Assembly (NCBI GenBank): GCA_913063045.1
Contig: CAJXYM010000003.1
Coordinates: 1 to 64,000, forward strand
Direction of reading: 5' to 3'
Length of the DNA: 64,000 nucleotides
DNA from: an uncultured Flavobacteriales bacterium
GTDB taxonomy: Bacteria > Bacteroidota > Bacteroidia > Flavobacteriales > BACL11
Shown: positions 33,392-43,400 of the stretch, in pieces
How the letters are laid out: every line of letters begins with the position of its first letter
Position numbering within the stretch: the stretch's first letter is position 1
The notes under the pieces: generated by a model
Seen by the model: the letters and a program-made list of their open reading frames with translations, nothing else
Database searches by the model: none
What the model was told of the DNA's origin: nothing
Program-made: the position numbers and the translations under genes

Positions 33392-34276
33392 TTAAAAAGC
33401 TGTTGTAGGTCCTGTTAAGTGTTTTCTTGGCTTTGGTCTAATACACATTACTGGAATCGGTGAGTTATTAATAATATATCTTGCAGTTACACTAATGTTA
33501 TTAGAAAGCGACAACTCTTCTTTTTTTGTCATTATCATGATAATATCATTATCATATTTTTTTTCATAATTAAAAATAAAATCTCCAAGATTTTGTTTAT
33601 TGTCCCCATCAATTATTTCTGCTGAGCAACTTACGCCTGCATTAATAATAAATTTTTCAACTTGATTAAGATTCTTCAATAGTTTTTCTCTTATCAAATT
33701 ATTATCTTTAATAACAATTGAGACTAGTCTAATTGTAGCCTTCCATGATCTAGCATATTCAAGAGCATGAGTTACTTTCTCTTTTGTTTCTTTATCAAGA
33801 TCAAGAGGTAAAATTATATTATTACATTCTTGGATATTATGATCTCCTTTAATAGTAATTACAGGACAATGAGCTAGCCTTACCACTCTTTCCGCATTAG
33901 AACCGATTACTTTTCTTACTATTGCCGTTGGAGCACCATTTGTTCCCATAATAATTAGATCACATGAAATCATTTCAGCAACATCATTAATCTGATCATA
34001 TATTTTACCCTGGGATACAATAGGTTCAATTTCAACATTATACTGACTTTTAAAGCTATCAATAATATTGGATAACTTAGTATGAATTTTCTTTTTCAGC
34101 TCTGAGGATTTATCATCAAGAAATAAGTTATTGATTATACTTCTTTCTTCAATAACAGTTAATAAGAAAACTTTTGAATTATTAATTTCAGCAAATTTCA
34201 AAGCTTGCTTTAATGCTAAAATTGATTGTTCAGAAAATCCTATCGGAACTAATATTTTACTTGGCTTTAATGACAT
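33392..34276 (-). CDS. Tandem universal stress protein (UspA family)
   Basis: The protein (294 residues from the ATG at 34276) has two Usp domains in tandem. The first starts with KPSKILVPIGFSEQSILALKQA and has the ATP-binding glycine motif MGTNGAPTAIVRKVIGSNAERVV; the second (from about CNNIILPLDLDKE) has a degenerate version ending SARYIINNSPIPVMCIRP-like. Family members are nucleotide-binding stress proteins of the cytoplasm. The ORF track starts at 34309, but that overlaps a -7 box (34299-34306), so the shorter start is preferred. It leads the usp-cinA unit and is divergent from a nucleoside phosphorylase. Confidence 0.88.
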   Translation of the reverse strand: MSLKPSKILVPIGFSEQSILALKQALKFAEINNSKVFLLTVIEERSIINNLFLDDKSSELKKKIHTKLSNIIDSFKSQYNVEIEPIVSQGKIYDQINDVAEMISCDLIIMGTNGAPTAIVRKVIGSNAERVVRLAHCPVITIKGDHNIQECNNIILPLDLDKETKEKVTHALEYARSWKATIRLVSIVIKDNNLIREKLLKNLNQVEKFIINAGVSCSAEIIDGDNKQNLGDFIFNYEKKYDNDIIMIMTKKEELSLSNNISVTARYIINNSPIPVMCIRPKPRKHLTGPTTAF

Positions 34277-34298
34277 ATAATTATTATTTTTACTTAAG

Positions 34299-34306
34299 CA
34301 AAAATA
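34299..34306 (-). promoter_or_regulatory. -7 box TATTTTTG for the usp-cinA genes
   Basis: Exact TAnnTTTG match 22 nt upstream of the ATG at 34276. It also shows that the longer ORF start at 34309 is unlikely. Confidence 0.55.
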
Positions 34307-34314
34307 CATATTAA

Positions 34315-35175
34315 ATGAATAACTTTAAGGACAGTGAATTAATTATTACCCCTGATGGAAGAATCTATCATCTTAATCTAAAAGAAGAAGAAATTTCTGA
34401 CAACATTATTTTAGTTGGTGACCCAGAAAGAGTAAGTAAGATATCAAAGAAGTTCGATTCTATATCTTATAAAATTCAACACAGAGAATTCATAACACAT
34501 ACTGGCTTTTATAAAAATAAGGCCGTAACTGTCATTTCAACAGGAATAGGAACAGACAATATTGATATAGTAATAAATGAATTAGATGCCCTCGTAAATA
34601 TTGATTTTACTTCAAGAACAGAAAGAGCACATAAAAAGAAATTGAATATAATCCGTCTAGGAACTTCAGGCTCATTAAATAAAGAAATTAAAGTAGATAG
34701 CTATATTGTATCAGATTATGCTCTGGGTTTTGATGGCCTACCCTATTTTTATAAAAACAATAAAATTCTTATTAAAGAGGCATCAAAAGAATTTATCAAA
34801 CATTCTGGCTGGAGTTCAAAACATGCAGAACCCTATATAATTGCAGTTTCTAAATGTCTTAAAGAGAAATTTAGTGATATTGATAGTGGAATAACAGCAA
34901 CAGCTATAGGCTTCTATGGACCACAGTCTAGAGAATTAAGACTAGAATCTTCAATTCAAAAATTTCAGGAATCTATTCAGCAATTTAAATTTAAAAATAA
35001 ACCAATTACAAACTTTGAGATGGAAACATCTGCTTTATATTTTTTAGGACAAAGTCTTGGGCATAACACATTAACAATATGTGCTATTATTGGAGATCGT
35101 GTAAATCAAAAGTATAGTAAAAAGCCTTTTGAAACAATAGATGGTTTAATAGATATCGTTCTCGAAAAAATTTAA
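34315..35175 (+). CDS. Nucleoside phosphorylase (uridine phosphorylase-like)
   Basis: The 286-residue protein belongs to the PNP/UDP phosphorylase family, which splits nucleosides with phosphate in salvage pathways. Visible features are NIILVGDPERV (about 30-40, phosphate site), STGIGTDNIDIVINELDAL, IIRLGTSGSLN and the late NFEMETSALYFLGQSLG (ribose-binding ME pair). The overall pattern is closest to uridine phosphorylase-type enzymes, but the base specificity cannot be set by eye. It ends with a 4 bp overlap with the convergent thioesterase gene, and no terminator is visible. Confidence 0.88.
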   Translation: MNNFKDSELIITPDGRIYHLNLKEEEISDNIILVGDPERVSKISKKFDSISYKIQHREFITHTGFYKNKAVTVISTGIGTDNIDIVINELDALVNIDFTSRTERAHKKKLNIIRLGTSGSLNKEIKVDSYIVSDYALGFDGLPYFYKNNKILIKEASKEFIKHSGWSSKHAEPYIIAVSKCLKEKFSDIDSGITATAIGFYGPQSRELRLESSIQKFQESIQQFKFKNKPITNFEMETSALYFLGQSLGHNTLTICAIIGDRVNQKYSKKPFETIDGLIDIVLEKI

Positions 35176-35576
35176 TTCTGAGAATTTAACTTTTCTAACA
35201 AAGCTTTTGGTGGAGAACAAGGTTTCTTAGTTTTAGAATTGACAAAAACTAAAATAACTGATCCTGTATTTAAAAGGACACCAATTGAATTAAAACATTC
35301 ATAATAAAAAGTAATTTTTGTAGAAGGAAGTTCCAGTATAGTTGTTTTAATAGTAAGTTCATCATCATAAAAAGCAGGTTTTTTATATCTAATATGAAAA
35401 TCTACAACAGGTAACTCAAAGCCATTTTCTTCTAAACTTTTATAACTTATCCCTAAAGACCTTAGCAACTCTACTCTACCAACTTCATAATACTGTGCGT
35501 AGACACCATAATAAACAAAACTCATCTTATCTGTCTCTGCGTATCTTACCCTTATCTTTGTTTCATTTGTATACAT
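35172..35576 (-). CDS. Acyl-CoA thioesterase (4HBT/YbgC-like hotdog fold)
   Basis: The 134-residue protein is a single hotdog domain of the 4-hydroxybenzoyl-CoA thioesterase type. The segment RVRYAETDKMSFVYYGVYAQYYEVGRVELLRSLG holds the catalytic aspartate (ETD, where YbgC has D-x-x-G-x-V-Y/H) and the helix that follows. Proteins of this group hydrolyse short acyl-CoA esters, and in proteobacteria YbgC sits with Tol-Pal; here no tol gene is adjacent. It is a single gene, convergent with the nucleoside phosphorylase (4 bp overlap). Confidence 0.87.
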   Translation of the reverse strand: MYTNETKIRVRYAETDKMSFVYYGVYAQYYEVGRVELLRSLGISYKSLEENGFELPVVDFHIRYKKPAFYDDELTIKTTILELPSTKITFYYECFNSIGVLLNTGSVILVFVNSKTKKPCSPPKALLEKLNSQN

Positions 35577-35647
35577 TTCACAATTTTATTAAAATTAAGA
35601 GATAAAAACAAATTCGAGAAATTTATTTTATTAACATTGTAAACATA

Positions 35648-36355
35648 ATGAGATGCAATATTAATATCATGATAGTGTGCTTGATTTTTTTTAGTAGCTG
35701 TACTAAATTAATATCTATACAATCATTTGAGTCAGAATCTATTGAAGTTAAAAATGATATTGACAGTTTAATATATAAAATGATAATTCCATATCAGACA
35801 GAAATTGACAAACAAATGGACCAAAATTTATGTTATACAAAAAATGATTTATTAAAAGGAAAGCCCGAAAGCACATTAGGGAACTTTATTTGTGATTTAT
35901 CATTAGAAACATCAAATAAACAAGCAGATGTATGTGTAATGAACTATGGGGGCTTGAGAAGTACTATTTCTGCTGGAAATATTACAAAAAGAGATATATT
36001 TAAAGTCATGCCTTTTGAGAATGAACTTGTCATTCTTGAACTTAATAAATTAGAGTTTTATCAAATGTTAGAATACTTAACAAAAAGAGGAGGAGAGCCG
36101 TTTTCAGGAATGGAAATTAATCAAAAGAATGATACAATTTTATATTCTATTAATAATAAAGATTTATTAAAAGAAAAATATATACGAGTTTTAACAACAG
36201 ATTATCTAGCTAATGGAGGTGATAAAATGAGTTTTTTTAAAAATAAAAAGCAAAATCAACTTGGAATTAAATTAAGAGATGCAATTATTACATATTGTGC
36301 ATCAAAAGATACAATTAATATCAATTTAGATAAAAGAATATCACTTAATGAGTAG
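35648..36355 (+). CDS. 5'-nucleotidase C-terminal domain lipoprotein
   Basis: The 235-residue protein has a lipoprotein-type signal (FFSSCTKL) and then only the C-terminal, substrate-binding domain of UshA-type 5'-nucleotidases: LGNFICDLSLE, NYGGLRSTISAGNITKRDIFKVMPFENELVILEL and the late YLANGGDKMSFF. The metal-dependent catalytic domain is encoded separately by the next gene, which overlaps by 8 bp. The two products probably assemble outside the cytoplasm to release phosphate from nucleotides. The order is reversed relative to UshA, where the catalytic domain comes first. Confidence 0.9.
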   Translation: MRCNINIMIVCLIFFSSCTKLISIQSFESESIEVKNDIDSLIYKMIIPYQTEIDKQMDQNLCYTKNDLLKGKPESTLGNFICDLSLETSNKQADVCVMNYGGLRSTISAGNITKRDIFKVMPFENELVILELNKLEFYQMLEYLTKRGGEPFSGMEINQKNDTILYSINNKDLLKEKYIRVLTTDYLANGGDKMSFFKNKKQNQLGIKLRDAIITYCASKDTININLDKRISLNE

Positions 36356-37259
36356 TAGAAGAGAATTTATAAAAAAAACTGGGCTTAGCACTTTAGGAAT
36401 AAGCTTATTAGGAAACTCTTTACTAGCTGATAATAGATTACAAAGACTAACTATTTTACATACTAATGATATGCATAGTCATATACATCCTTTTCAAAGT
36501 GGAAGAAATAAAGGTTTAGGAGGCATGGCTCAAAGATCAGCTTTAATTAAAAACATTAGAGAAGAAAATAAAAATGTTTTATTATTAGATGCTGGAGATA
36601 TTTTTCAAGGCACACCTTACTTTAATATGTATAAAGGAGAACTTGAAATAAAATTGATGAGTCAAATGAATTATGATGCAGCTACAATTGGAAATCATGA
36701 TTTAGATAATGGATTAGTTGGTTTAAAGAAACAACTAAAACATGCTAATTTCCCTTTTTTAATTGCAAATTATAATTTTGAAAATACAATACTAGAAAAC
36801 ACATTCTCACCATATAAAATTTTTGATAAAAATGGAATTAAAGTAGGTGTATTTGGAATAGGAATAGAATTAGATGGATTAGTACCAAAAAAATTATTTG
36901 GTAATACAAAATATTTAGATCCAATTAAAATAAGCAATAAATACGCAAAACTTTTAAAAGATAAACATAAGTGTGATTTAGTAATATGTCTTTCTCATTT
37001 AGGTTTTAAATATAAAAGTCAGAAAATATCAGATTTAAGATTAGCAAAGGAAACAAAAAACATCGACCTTATAATTGGAGGACATACGCATACTTTTTTA
37101 AAAAAGCCTGTGATTAGTAAAAATCTTGACGATAAAAATGTCATAATAAATCAAGTTGGATGGGGAGGTATAAATATTGGCAAGATTGATTTTGTTTTTC
37201 AACAAAATAATTACAAAATAAACTTGAAAAAAAGTTCGATTTTTGTGAAAAACAAATAA
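36348..37259 (+). CDS. Metallophosphatase, catalytic half of a split 5'-nucleotidase (Tat substrate)
   Basis: The 303-residue protein begins with a twin-arginine signal (SSRREFIKKTGLSTLGISLLG) and has the dinuclear metal site of calcineurin-like phosphatases: HTNDMHSH (residues 39-46), DAGDIFQG, GNHDLDNG, SHLGFK and GGHTHTF. Export by Tat implies folding with metal in the cytoplasm before transport, whereas its partner is a lipoprotein exported by Sec. It overlaps that partner by 8 bp. It ends 251 bp before dnaA, behind an AT-only hairpin. Confidence 0.92.
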   Translation: MSSRREFIKKTGLSTLGISLLGNSLLADNRLQRLTILHTNDMHSHIHPFQSGRNKGLGGMAQRSALIKNIREENKNVLLLDAGDIFQGTPYFNMYKGELEIKLMSQMNYDAATIGNHDLDNGLVGLKKQLKHANFPFLIANYNFENTILENTFSPYKIFDKNGIKVGVFGIGIELDGLVPKKLFGNTKYLDPIKISNKYAKLLKDKHKCDLVICLSHLGFKYKSQKISDLRLAKETKNIDLIIGGHTHTFLKKPVISKNLDDKNVIINQVGWGGINIGKIDFVFQQNNYKINLKKSSIFVKNK

Positions 37260-37273
37260 AAATTGTTTTTTTC
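37247..37273 (+). terminator. Weak AT-rich hairpin terminator
   Basis: The stem gaaaaacaa/ttgtttttttc with a seven-base loop overlaps the stop of the metallophosphatase gene and ends in T. It is mostly A-T pairs, so terminator function is tentative. Confidence 0.4.
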
Positions 37274-37510
37274 ATGGATATTTATAAGCAAAACTGTCAG
37301 GCTCTATATCAGGCAGAAACACACTGTAAAAAATAATACAAAGTCAAGTCCTATTTTTCTTTTTTATTAACTAATAGTTCTTCATATTTGTGTTTATTAA
37401 ATTTAAGGTCTACATTAAAGTAACTGCAATTAACATGCACCTTTTTTAAAAAAGATGATAAGTTTAAACAAAGTATATTTTTTATAAATCCAGAAAGTTC
37501 AGAAGCAACC
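37274..37510. other. Intergenic region upstream of dnaA
   Basis: This is the longest gene-free stretch of the window (about 240 bp). It holds two copies of TCAGGC 12 bp apart in a locally GC-richer patch (37294-37316), a near match to the -7 box (CATATTTG, about 37385-37392), and a small hairpin ccttttttaaaaaagg-like segment near 37440. I see no match to the DnaA box TTATCCACA on either strand, so there is no sign of an origin. A 20-codon ORF (37274-37336) is not convincing. Confidence 0.45.
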
Positions 37511-38941
37511 ATGACACAAAAAAGTTATCAAGAAATTTGGGAAAGCTGTCTTACAATTATTAAAGACAACGTAACGCACCAGAACTTTAAAACATGGTTT
37601 AAGCCAATAAAACCTATAAGTCTTGTCACTAACATTCTTACTATTCAAGTTCCTAGTCAGTTTTTTTATGAGTGGCTTGAAAACAATTACATCACTCTAC
37701 TAAAGAAAACAATTAAAAGAGAACTTGGAAAAGAAGCTAAATTAGAATACCATATAGTTCTAGAAAACTCTTCAGGCTCAAAACCATATGTTTCTAAAAT
37801 ACCGAGTAATGATCAAAAGACAGTAAGTAACTCCCCTGTTAATATGCCAATTAATATTAACAAAACATCAATTAGAAATCCATTTATAATTCCTGGTTTA
37901 CAAAAAATAAACATTAATCCACAACTTAATCAATCATATACATTTGACTCCTTTATTGAAGGAGAGTGCAACAGATTAGCTAGGTCTGCAGGATTTGCTG
38001 TTTCTCAAAATCCAGGAGGCACGTCCTTCAATCCATTATATATTTATGGTAGTGGTGGTTTAGGAAAAACACATCTTGCCAATGCTATTGGAATTGAAGT
38101 TAAAAATTTACATCCAGAAAAGACAGTTCTATATGTATCGGCAGATAAATTTCAAACACAATTTGTCGATTCTATAATGGATAATAAGAAAAATGACTTT
38201 GTTCACTTCTATCAATCCATTGATGTGCTAATAATTGATGATGTTCAGTTTTTATCAGGAAAAGAAAAGACTCAAGATGTGTTCTTTCATATTTTCAATC
38301 ATCTTCATCAAAATAAAAAACAAGTTATACTTACATCTGACAAAGCGCCTGTAGATATTATTGGAATGGAACAAAGATTACTTTCTAGATTTAAGTGGGG
38401 ACTTTCTGCCGACCTACAATCTCCAGAACTTGAAACAAGACTAGCCATTCTTAAGAAGAAAATAAAAAATGATGGTATTGAAATACCATATTCTGTTGTT
38501 GAGTATATTGCATACTCCATCACAACAAATGTTAGAGAACTTGAAGGAGCTTTAATCTCATTATTAGCTCAATCTTCTTTAAATAGAAAAGAAATAACAA
38601 TAGAACTTGCAAAAAGCATGCTTGACAAATTTGTTAAGAATACAGTTCGTGAAGTTTCTATTGATTATATCCAAAAAGTAGTATGTGATTATTTTGATAT
38701 CCCTATTGAAGTAATGAAATCAAAAACAAGAAAAAGGGAAATTGTTCAATGTAGACAACTTGCAATGTTCTTCTCAAAGCAAATGACAAAAAACTCTCTT
38801 GCAATGATTGGTAAACATTGTGGAAACAAAGATCATGCAACAGTTCTTCATGCCTGTAAGACAGTAAATAATCTAGCTGACACGGATAAAAGATTCAAAG
38901 GATATATTTCTGACATTGAAAAAAGATTGACTATCTCTTAA
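37511..38941 (+). CDS. dnaA: Chromosomal replication initiator DnaA
   Basis: The 476-residue DnaA binds and melts the origin. Domain I lies at residues 1-90 (YQEIWESCLTIIKDNVTHQNFKTWFKPI), a Ser/Asn-rich linker at about 95-135, the AAA+ domain has Walker A GSGGLGKT (180-187) and Walker B LIIDDVQFL, and the C-terminal DNA-binding domain carries the DnaA signature CGNKDHATVLHACKTV (about 437-452). Length is normal for Bacteroidota. It is followed immediately (0 bp) by a low-molecular-weight phosphatase gene and then a methylase, and the three probably share a transcript. Confidence 0.98.
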   Translation: MTQKSYQEIWESCLTIIKDNVTHQNFKTWFKPIKPISLVTNILTIQVPSQFFYEWLENNYITLLKKTIKRELGKEAKLEYHIVLENSSGSKPYVSKIPSNDQKTVSNSPVNMPININKTSIRNPFIIPGLQKININPQLNQSYTFDSFIEGECNRLARSAGFAVSQNPGGTSFNPLYIYGSGGLGKTHLANAIGIEVKNLHPEKTVLYVSADKFQTQFVDSIMDNKKNDFVHFYQSIDVLIIDDVQFLSGKEKTQDVFFHIFNHLHQNKKQVILTSDKAPVDIIGMEQRLLSRFKWGLSADLQSPELETRLAILKKKIKNDGIEIPYSVVEYIAYSITTNVRELEGALISLLAQSSLNRKEITIELAKSMLDKFVKNTVREVSIDYIQKVVCDYFDIPIEVMKSKTRKREIVQCRQLAMFFSKQMTKNSLAMIGKHCGNKDHATVLHACKTVNNLADTDKRFKGYISDIEKRLTIS

Positions 38942-39391
38942 ATGAAAATCTTAATGGTTTGTCTTGGTAATATATGTCGATCTCCGCTGGCACATGGATT
39001 ACTTCACTTTAAATCTAAAAAAATAACAGTAGATTCAGCAGGTACTGCAAATTACCATATAGGGAAATCTCCAGATCAAAGATCAATCGATATTGCAAAA
39101 AAGTATAATTTTGATATCAGCAAACAAGTAGCTCGACAGTTTACCTCAAAAGACTTTACTTTATTTGACAAAATATATGCTATGGATACAGATAATTATT
39201 CTAAAATCATTTCTCTTGCAAAAAATCAGAACGAGATAGATAAAGTCGATTTAATATTAAATGAAATAAGTCCAGGAAAATATCAATCTATTCCTGATCC
39301 ATATTATGGTGGCAAAAAAGGATTTGAAGATATCTTTGATTTACTAGAAAAATCATGCAATCAAATTATTAAAAAATATGAAAATAGGTAA
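38942..39391 (+). CDS. Low-molecular-weight protein tyrosine phosphatase
   Basis: The 149-residue enzyme has the complete LMW-PTP signature: the P-loop CLGNICRSP (Cys7, Arg13) and the general acid in DPYYGG (Asp119). It starts on the base after the dnaA stop and its 3' end overlaps the next gene by 14 bp. In capsule systems such phosphatases (Wzb, Etp) act against Wzc-like tyrosine kinases; a Wzc-like kinase is encoded 24 kb away here, so it is a possible substrate, but a role tied to dnaA or to arsenate reduction is not excluded. Confidence 0.93.
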   Translation: MKILMVCLGNICRSPLAHGLLHFKSKKITVDSAGTANYHIGKSPDQRSIDIAKKYNFDISKQVARQFTSKDFTLFDKIYAMDTDNYSKIISLAKNQNEIDKVDLILNEISPGKYQSIPDPYYGGKKGFEDIFDLLEKSCNQIIKKYENR

Positions 39392-40082
39392 GCTATACTT
39401 AATCCCAACAACAATTAGCGACAACACAAAAGAAGAAACACTTCCTTCAAGCGTAAAAAAACATTTAGAAGAAATAAATTTCTTTATTGCTGAGAATATT
39501 AGGACATCAAGGAGATTCATTAAGAAAGTAATTCCAACAAAAAATATAGATAATATAATATTTCATTCCTACGGAAAAAATGACCATATTGATCTAGATA
39601 ATGAACTATTACCATATTTACTAAAAGGTCTAGATGCTGGTATTATTTCTGAAGCAGGACTTCCTGCAATTGCAGATCCCGGATCAGATATTGTGGAATT
39701 TGCACATAAATTTAACATTAAGGTAGTTCCACTCTCAGGCCCATCATCAATAATACTAGCGCTAGTAGCGTCAGGGCTTAACGGACAAAATTTTGCATTT
39801 AATGGCTATCTTCCTATAAACTCTAAAGAAAGAAACCATAAAATCAAACAACTTGAAAAATTAGCTTTAAACAGTAGACAAACTCAAATATTTATGGAGA
39901 CCCCTTATAGAAATAATAAATTAATAGAAGCAATCCTAAAAACCTGCAACTCTAAAACTAAGCTTTGCATAGCAGCAAACATTACAGCACAAAATGAAAA
40001 CATCATCACAAAATCTATTGAAGAATGGAAAAGCTTAAGAATAAACTACGACAAACAACCAACAATTTTCCTTTTAGGATAA
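39378..40082 (+). CDS. RsmI-like SAM-dependent methyltransferase
   Basis: The 234-residue protein belongs to the tetrapyrrole methylase fold family, on the side of RsmI (16S rRNA C1402 2'-O-methyltransferase). Landmarks are GKLYLIPTTISDN, FIAENIRTSRRFIKK, ISEAGLPAIADPGSDIV (about 90-106), PLSGPSSIILALVASGLNGQNFAFNGYLP, and METPYRN. It is shorter than E. coli RsmI (286 residues) and belongs to a shorter Bacteroidota form sometimes annotated only as SAM-dependent methyltransferase. It overlaps the phosphatase gene by 14 bp. Confidence 0.85.
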   Translation: MKIGKLYLIPTTISDNTKEETLPSSVKKHLEEINFFIAENIRTSRRFIKKVIPTKNIDNIIFHSYGKNDHIDLDNELLPYLLKGLDAGIISEAGLPAIADPGSDIVEFAHKFNIKVVPLSGPSSIILALVASGLNGQNFAFNGYLPINSKERNHKIKQLEKLALNSRQTQIFMETPYRNNKLIEAILKTCNSKTKLCIAANITAQNENIITKSIEEWKSLRINYDKQPTIFLLG

Positions 40083-40104
40083 ATATAACATTCTAACTAA
40101 TTAT

Positions 40105-40112
40105 TATATTTG
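40105..40112 (+). promoter_or_regulatory. -7 box TATATTTG for divIC-mutAB
   Basis: Exact TAnnTTTG match with five bases before the ATG at 40118, predicting a leaderless or nearly leaderless transcript. Confidence 0.6.
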
Positions 40113-40117
40113 TTAAT

Positions 40118-40429
40118 ATGATTGAAAATTTAAAAAATAAGATTCCAAAATTTTTACAAAACAAATATTTAATTATAATAATTCTGTTCTTAATATGGAT
40201 TGCTTTTGTTGATAACAACAATCTAATTAAACAATATAAATTTAAGCAGAATATAAAATCTTTAGAAGAAAAAAAGCAGTTTTATATAAATGAAATATAT
40301 AATGACAGTATAGAATTAAGTGATATTATAAATGACAGTAATAAAAGAGAAAAGTTTGCAAGGGAAAAGTTTTTAATGAAAAAAGAGAATGAGGATATTT
40401 ATATATTAAGAAAAAAAGAAAATGAATAA
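40118..40429 (+). CDS. Septum formation initiator (FtsB/DivIC family)
   Basis: The 103-residue protein has one membrane helix ([15 protein letters not shown], about 17-31) followed by a coiled coil ([26 protein letters not shown]) and the short globular end [22 protein letters not shown], the layout of FtsB/DivIC. It should join FtsL-FtsQ-like proteins in the division complex. It overlaps the methylmalonyl-CoA mutase gene by 8 bp, an arrangement found in other Flavobacteriia. Confidence 0.88.
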   Translation: MIENLKNKIPKFLQNKYLIIIILFLIWIAFVDNNNLIKQYKFKQNIKSLEEKKQFYINEIYNDSIELSDIINDSNKREKFAREKFLMKKENEDIYILRKKENE

Positions 40430-43400
40430 TCTTTTTAAAGATTTTAATAAATCTAAATCATCAGATTGGATAAATAATATTGAAAAAGAGCTAAAGGACA
40501 AATCTTTTAATTCGCTTTCTAAGGAGATTGAGGGTATTAAAATAAAACCTTTCTACCATTTAAATGAGCAAAAAAATTCAATTAAATTCCCTGATTACTG
40601 TGAAAACTTTCAGTTTATTAATGCTAAAAAAACTTCTGAAGCAAATACAAAAGCACTAGAAGCTCTTCATAATGGAATAACAGGTTTATGTTTTTCCAAC
40701 CCCTCTAATTTAGAGGACCTGCTTAAAGGAATCTTAACTGAGCATATAAAAATTAATTTTATTAATTATGATAATGATTTCCTTAAAGAGTTAGCTGAAT
40801 TTTCAATAAAAAATAAAATCTACGGCGCTATTCATGGAATTGAAAAAATTAATATTAATGGAATTAAAAACACCATTGTAGTTCCTGAATTAAGCTTAAG
40901 AAAACAAATAGATTTTGCAGTAAATAATGGAATAAAAATTAAAGAAGATATTCAATTTAGTTTCCCAACCTCAAGCAACTTTTTCTTTGAAATAGCTAAA
41001 TTACGCGCCTTCAGAATAATATGGAAAGAAAAAACAGGGAAAAATCCATATATATACTCATCAACATCTTTAAAAAATAAATTAAAAAAAGAACATTATA
41101 ATAATATCTCTAAATCAACTACTGAGTATATTTCTGCTTTATTTGGAGGCTCAGATGCTATCTTAATTTATCCCCATAATATTCAATACAATAAAACTGA
41201 TAATTTCTCGGAGAGAATTGCAAGAAATCAGTTTGAAATATTAAAAAAAGAAAGCTATCTAGATAAAGTCATTGATCCAGCAAAAGGATCGTATTATGTA
41301 GAGTATTTAACTAACGAGTTTGTGAAAGATTATCTAAATGATAATAATAAAATATTTAAAAATAAAGAGAACATTAGATTTTGGCTATCAGCAGAAGAAA
41401 TAAACATAAAATCTGAATATCAAAAAGATGATGTTAATAAAGTTAATCATATAGGCTTTATTGCTGGTAAACCACCATTTTTAAGAGGCCCTTATAGTAC
41501 AATGTATGTTAACAAACCTTGGACAATCAGACAATACGCAGGTTTTTCTACTGCAGAAGATTCCAATAATTTTTACAAAAAAAATCTCGCTTCAGGTCAA
41601 AAAGGACTTTCAGTTGCGTTTGATTTAGCGACACATAGAGGCTATGATTCTGACCATGCAAGAGTTGAAGGTGATGTTGGAATGGCTGGTGTAGCGATTG
41701 ATACTGTTGAAGATATGAAAATATTATTTAATGAAATTCCATTAGATAAAATCTCTGTTTCCATGACTATGAATGGGGCAGTACTACCAATACTTGCATT
41801 TTATATTGTTGCTGCTAAAGAACAAATGGTAGATTTAAAAGACCTTAAAGGAACTATACAAAATGACATTCTTAAGGAATTTATGGTAAGAAACACCTAT
41901 ATATATCCTCCAAAAGAATCAATTAAAATTATTGGTGATATTTTCAAATACACTTCAAAAAGCATGCCAAAATTTAATAGTATTTCAATTTCAGGATATC
42001 ATATGCAAGAAGCTGGTGCTACTGCAGATATAGAACTTGCATATACACTTGCTAATGGCTTAGAATATGTAAGAACAGGTATTAATGCAGGCATGAAAAT
42101 TGATGATTTTGCACCTAGATTATCATTTTTCTGGGGTATAGGCATGAATCACTTTATGGAAATTGCAAAAATGAGAGCAGCGCGAATATTATGGGCAAAA
42201 ATTATTAAAAAATTTAATCCACAAAACCCTAAATCAATGGCTCTAAGAACTCATTGCCAAACAAGTGGATGGAGTCTAACCGAACAAGATCCTTTTAATA
42301 ACATCACAAGAACTTGCGTTGAAGCAATGTCTGCAATCATGGGAGGAACACAAAGTCTTCATACAAATGCTCTAGACGAAGCAATAGCACTACCAACTGA
42401 TTTCTCTGCCAAAATAGCTAGAGATACTCAGATATATCTACAAAATGATATAGGGATATGTGATACCGTTGACCCTTGGGGAGGATCATACTATGTAGAA
42501 AAACTAACAGAAGAAATAGCAGAGAAAGCATGGATGTTAATTGAAGAAATTGAGGCAATTGGAGGTATGTCTAAAGCAATTGAGACTGGATTACCTAAGA
42601 TGAAAATTGAGCAGGCAGCAGCAAAAAAACAAGCAAGAATAGATAGCAAACAAGATAAGATTATTGGAGTTAATCTTAATAAATTAGAAAAAGAAGATCA
42701 AGAAATTGAAATACTAGAAGTTGATAATTCAAAAGTAAGAGAATCACAGATAAGAAGGCTTAATGATATAAAAAAAACCAGAAATAATAAAAATGTTAAT
42801 TTAGCATTAGAAGAAATAACAAAATGCTGTAAGAACAATAAAGGAAACTTATTAGAACTTGCAATTATAGCAGCGCAAGAAAGAGCATCATTAGGAGAAA
42901 TTTCTCAAGCTTGCGAAAAAGTTTTTGGAAGATACAAAGCAAAAAACCAAGTTATATCTGGAGTTTATAAAATGGAAATTAATAATAATAAAGTGTTTAC
43001 TCAAGCTCTAGAAAAATCTAATAAATTTGCGGATATTTTTGGAAGAAGACCAAGGATAATGATTGCTAAAATGGGTCAGGATGGCCATGATAGAGGTGCT
43101 AAAGTTATTGCAACATCATTTGCTGATTTAGGTTTTGATGTTGACATAGGCCCTTTATTTCAGACTCCCGAAGAAGTTGCCAAGCAAGCAATTGAAAATG
43201 ATGTACATATATTAGGGATTTCTTCATTAGCTGGAGGGCATAAAACATTAATACCTCAAGTTATCAAAGAAATAGCAAAATATAAAGATTCTAATATATT
43301 AATTATTGCAGGGGGAGTAATACCTCAAAGAGACTACAAATATCTTTATAGTAAAGGAGTACATGATGTGTTTGGCCCAGGAACGATTATATCTGAGTCA

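Noticed and set aside
34277-34309. Extended N-terminus MYFCLSKNNNY of the universal stress protein
   Set aside because: It overlaps a -7 box; the Usp fold begins right after ATG 34276.
37290-37330. Possible SRP (4.5S) RNA core in ctgtcaggctc...aggcagaaac upstream of dnaA
   Set aside because: GTCAGG and AGGCAG recall the SRP RNA loop, but the GGAA tetraloop and the GGAAGCAG side are missing and no long stem forms around them.
37274-37336. 20-codon ORF MDIYKQNCQALYQAETHCKK
   Set aside because: Too short, no supporting context, and it overlaps the weak terminator region.
37260-37510. Chromosome origin next to dnaA
   Set aside because: No DnaA boxes or AT-rich 13-mer array were found; in Bacteroidota dnaA is often away from the origin.
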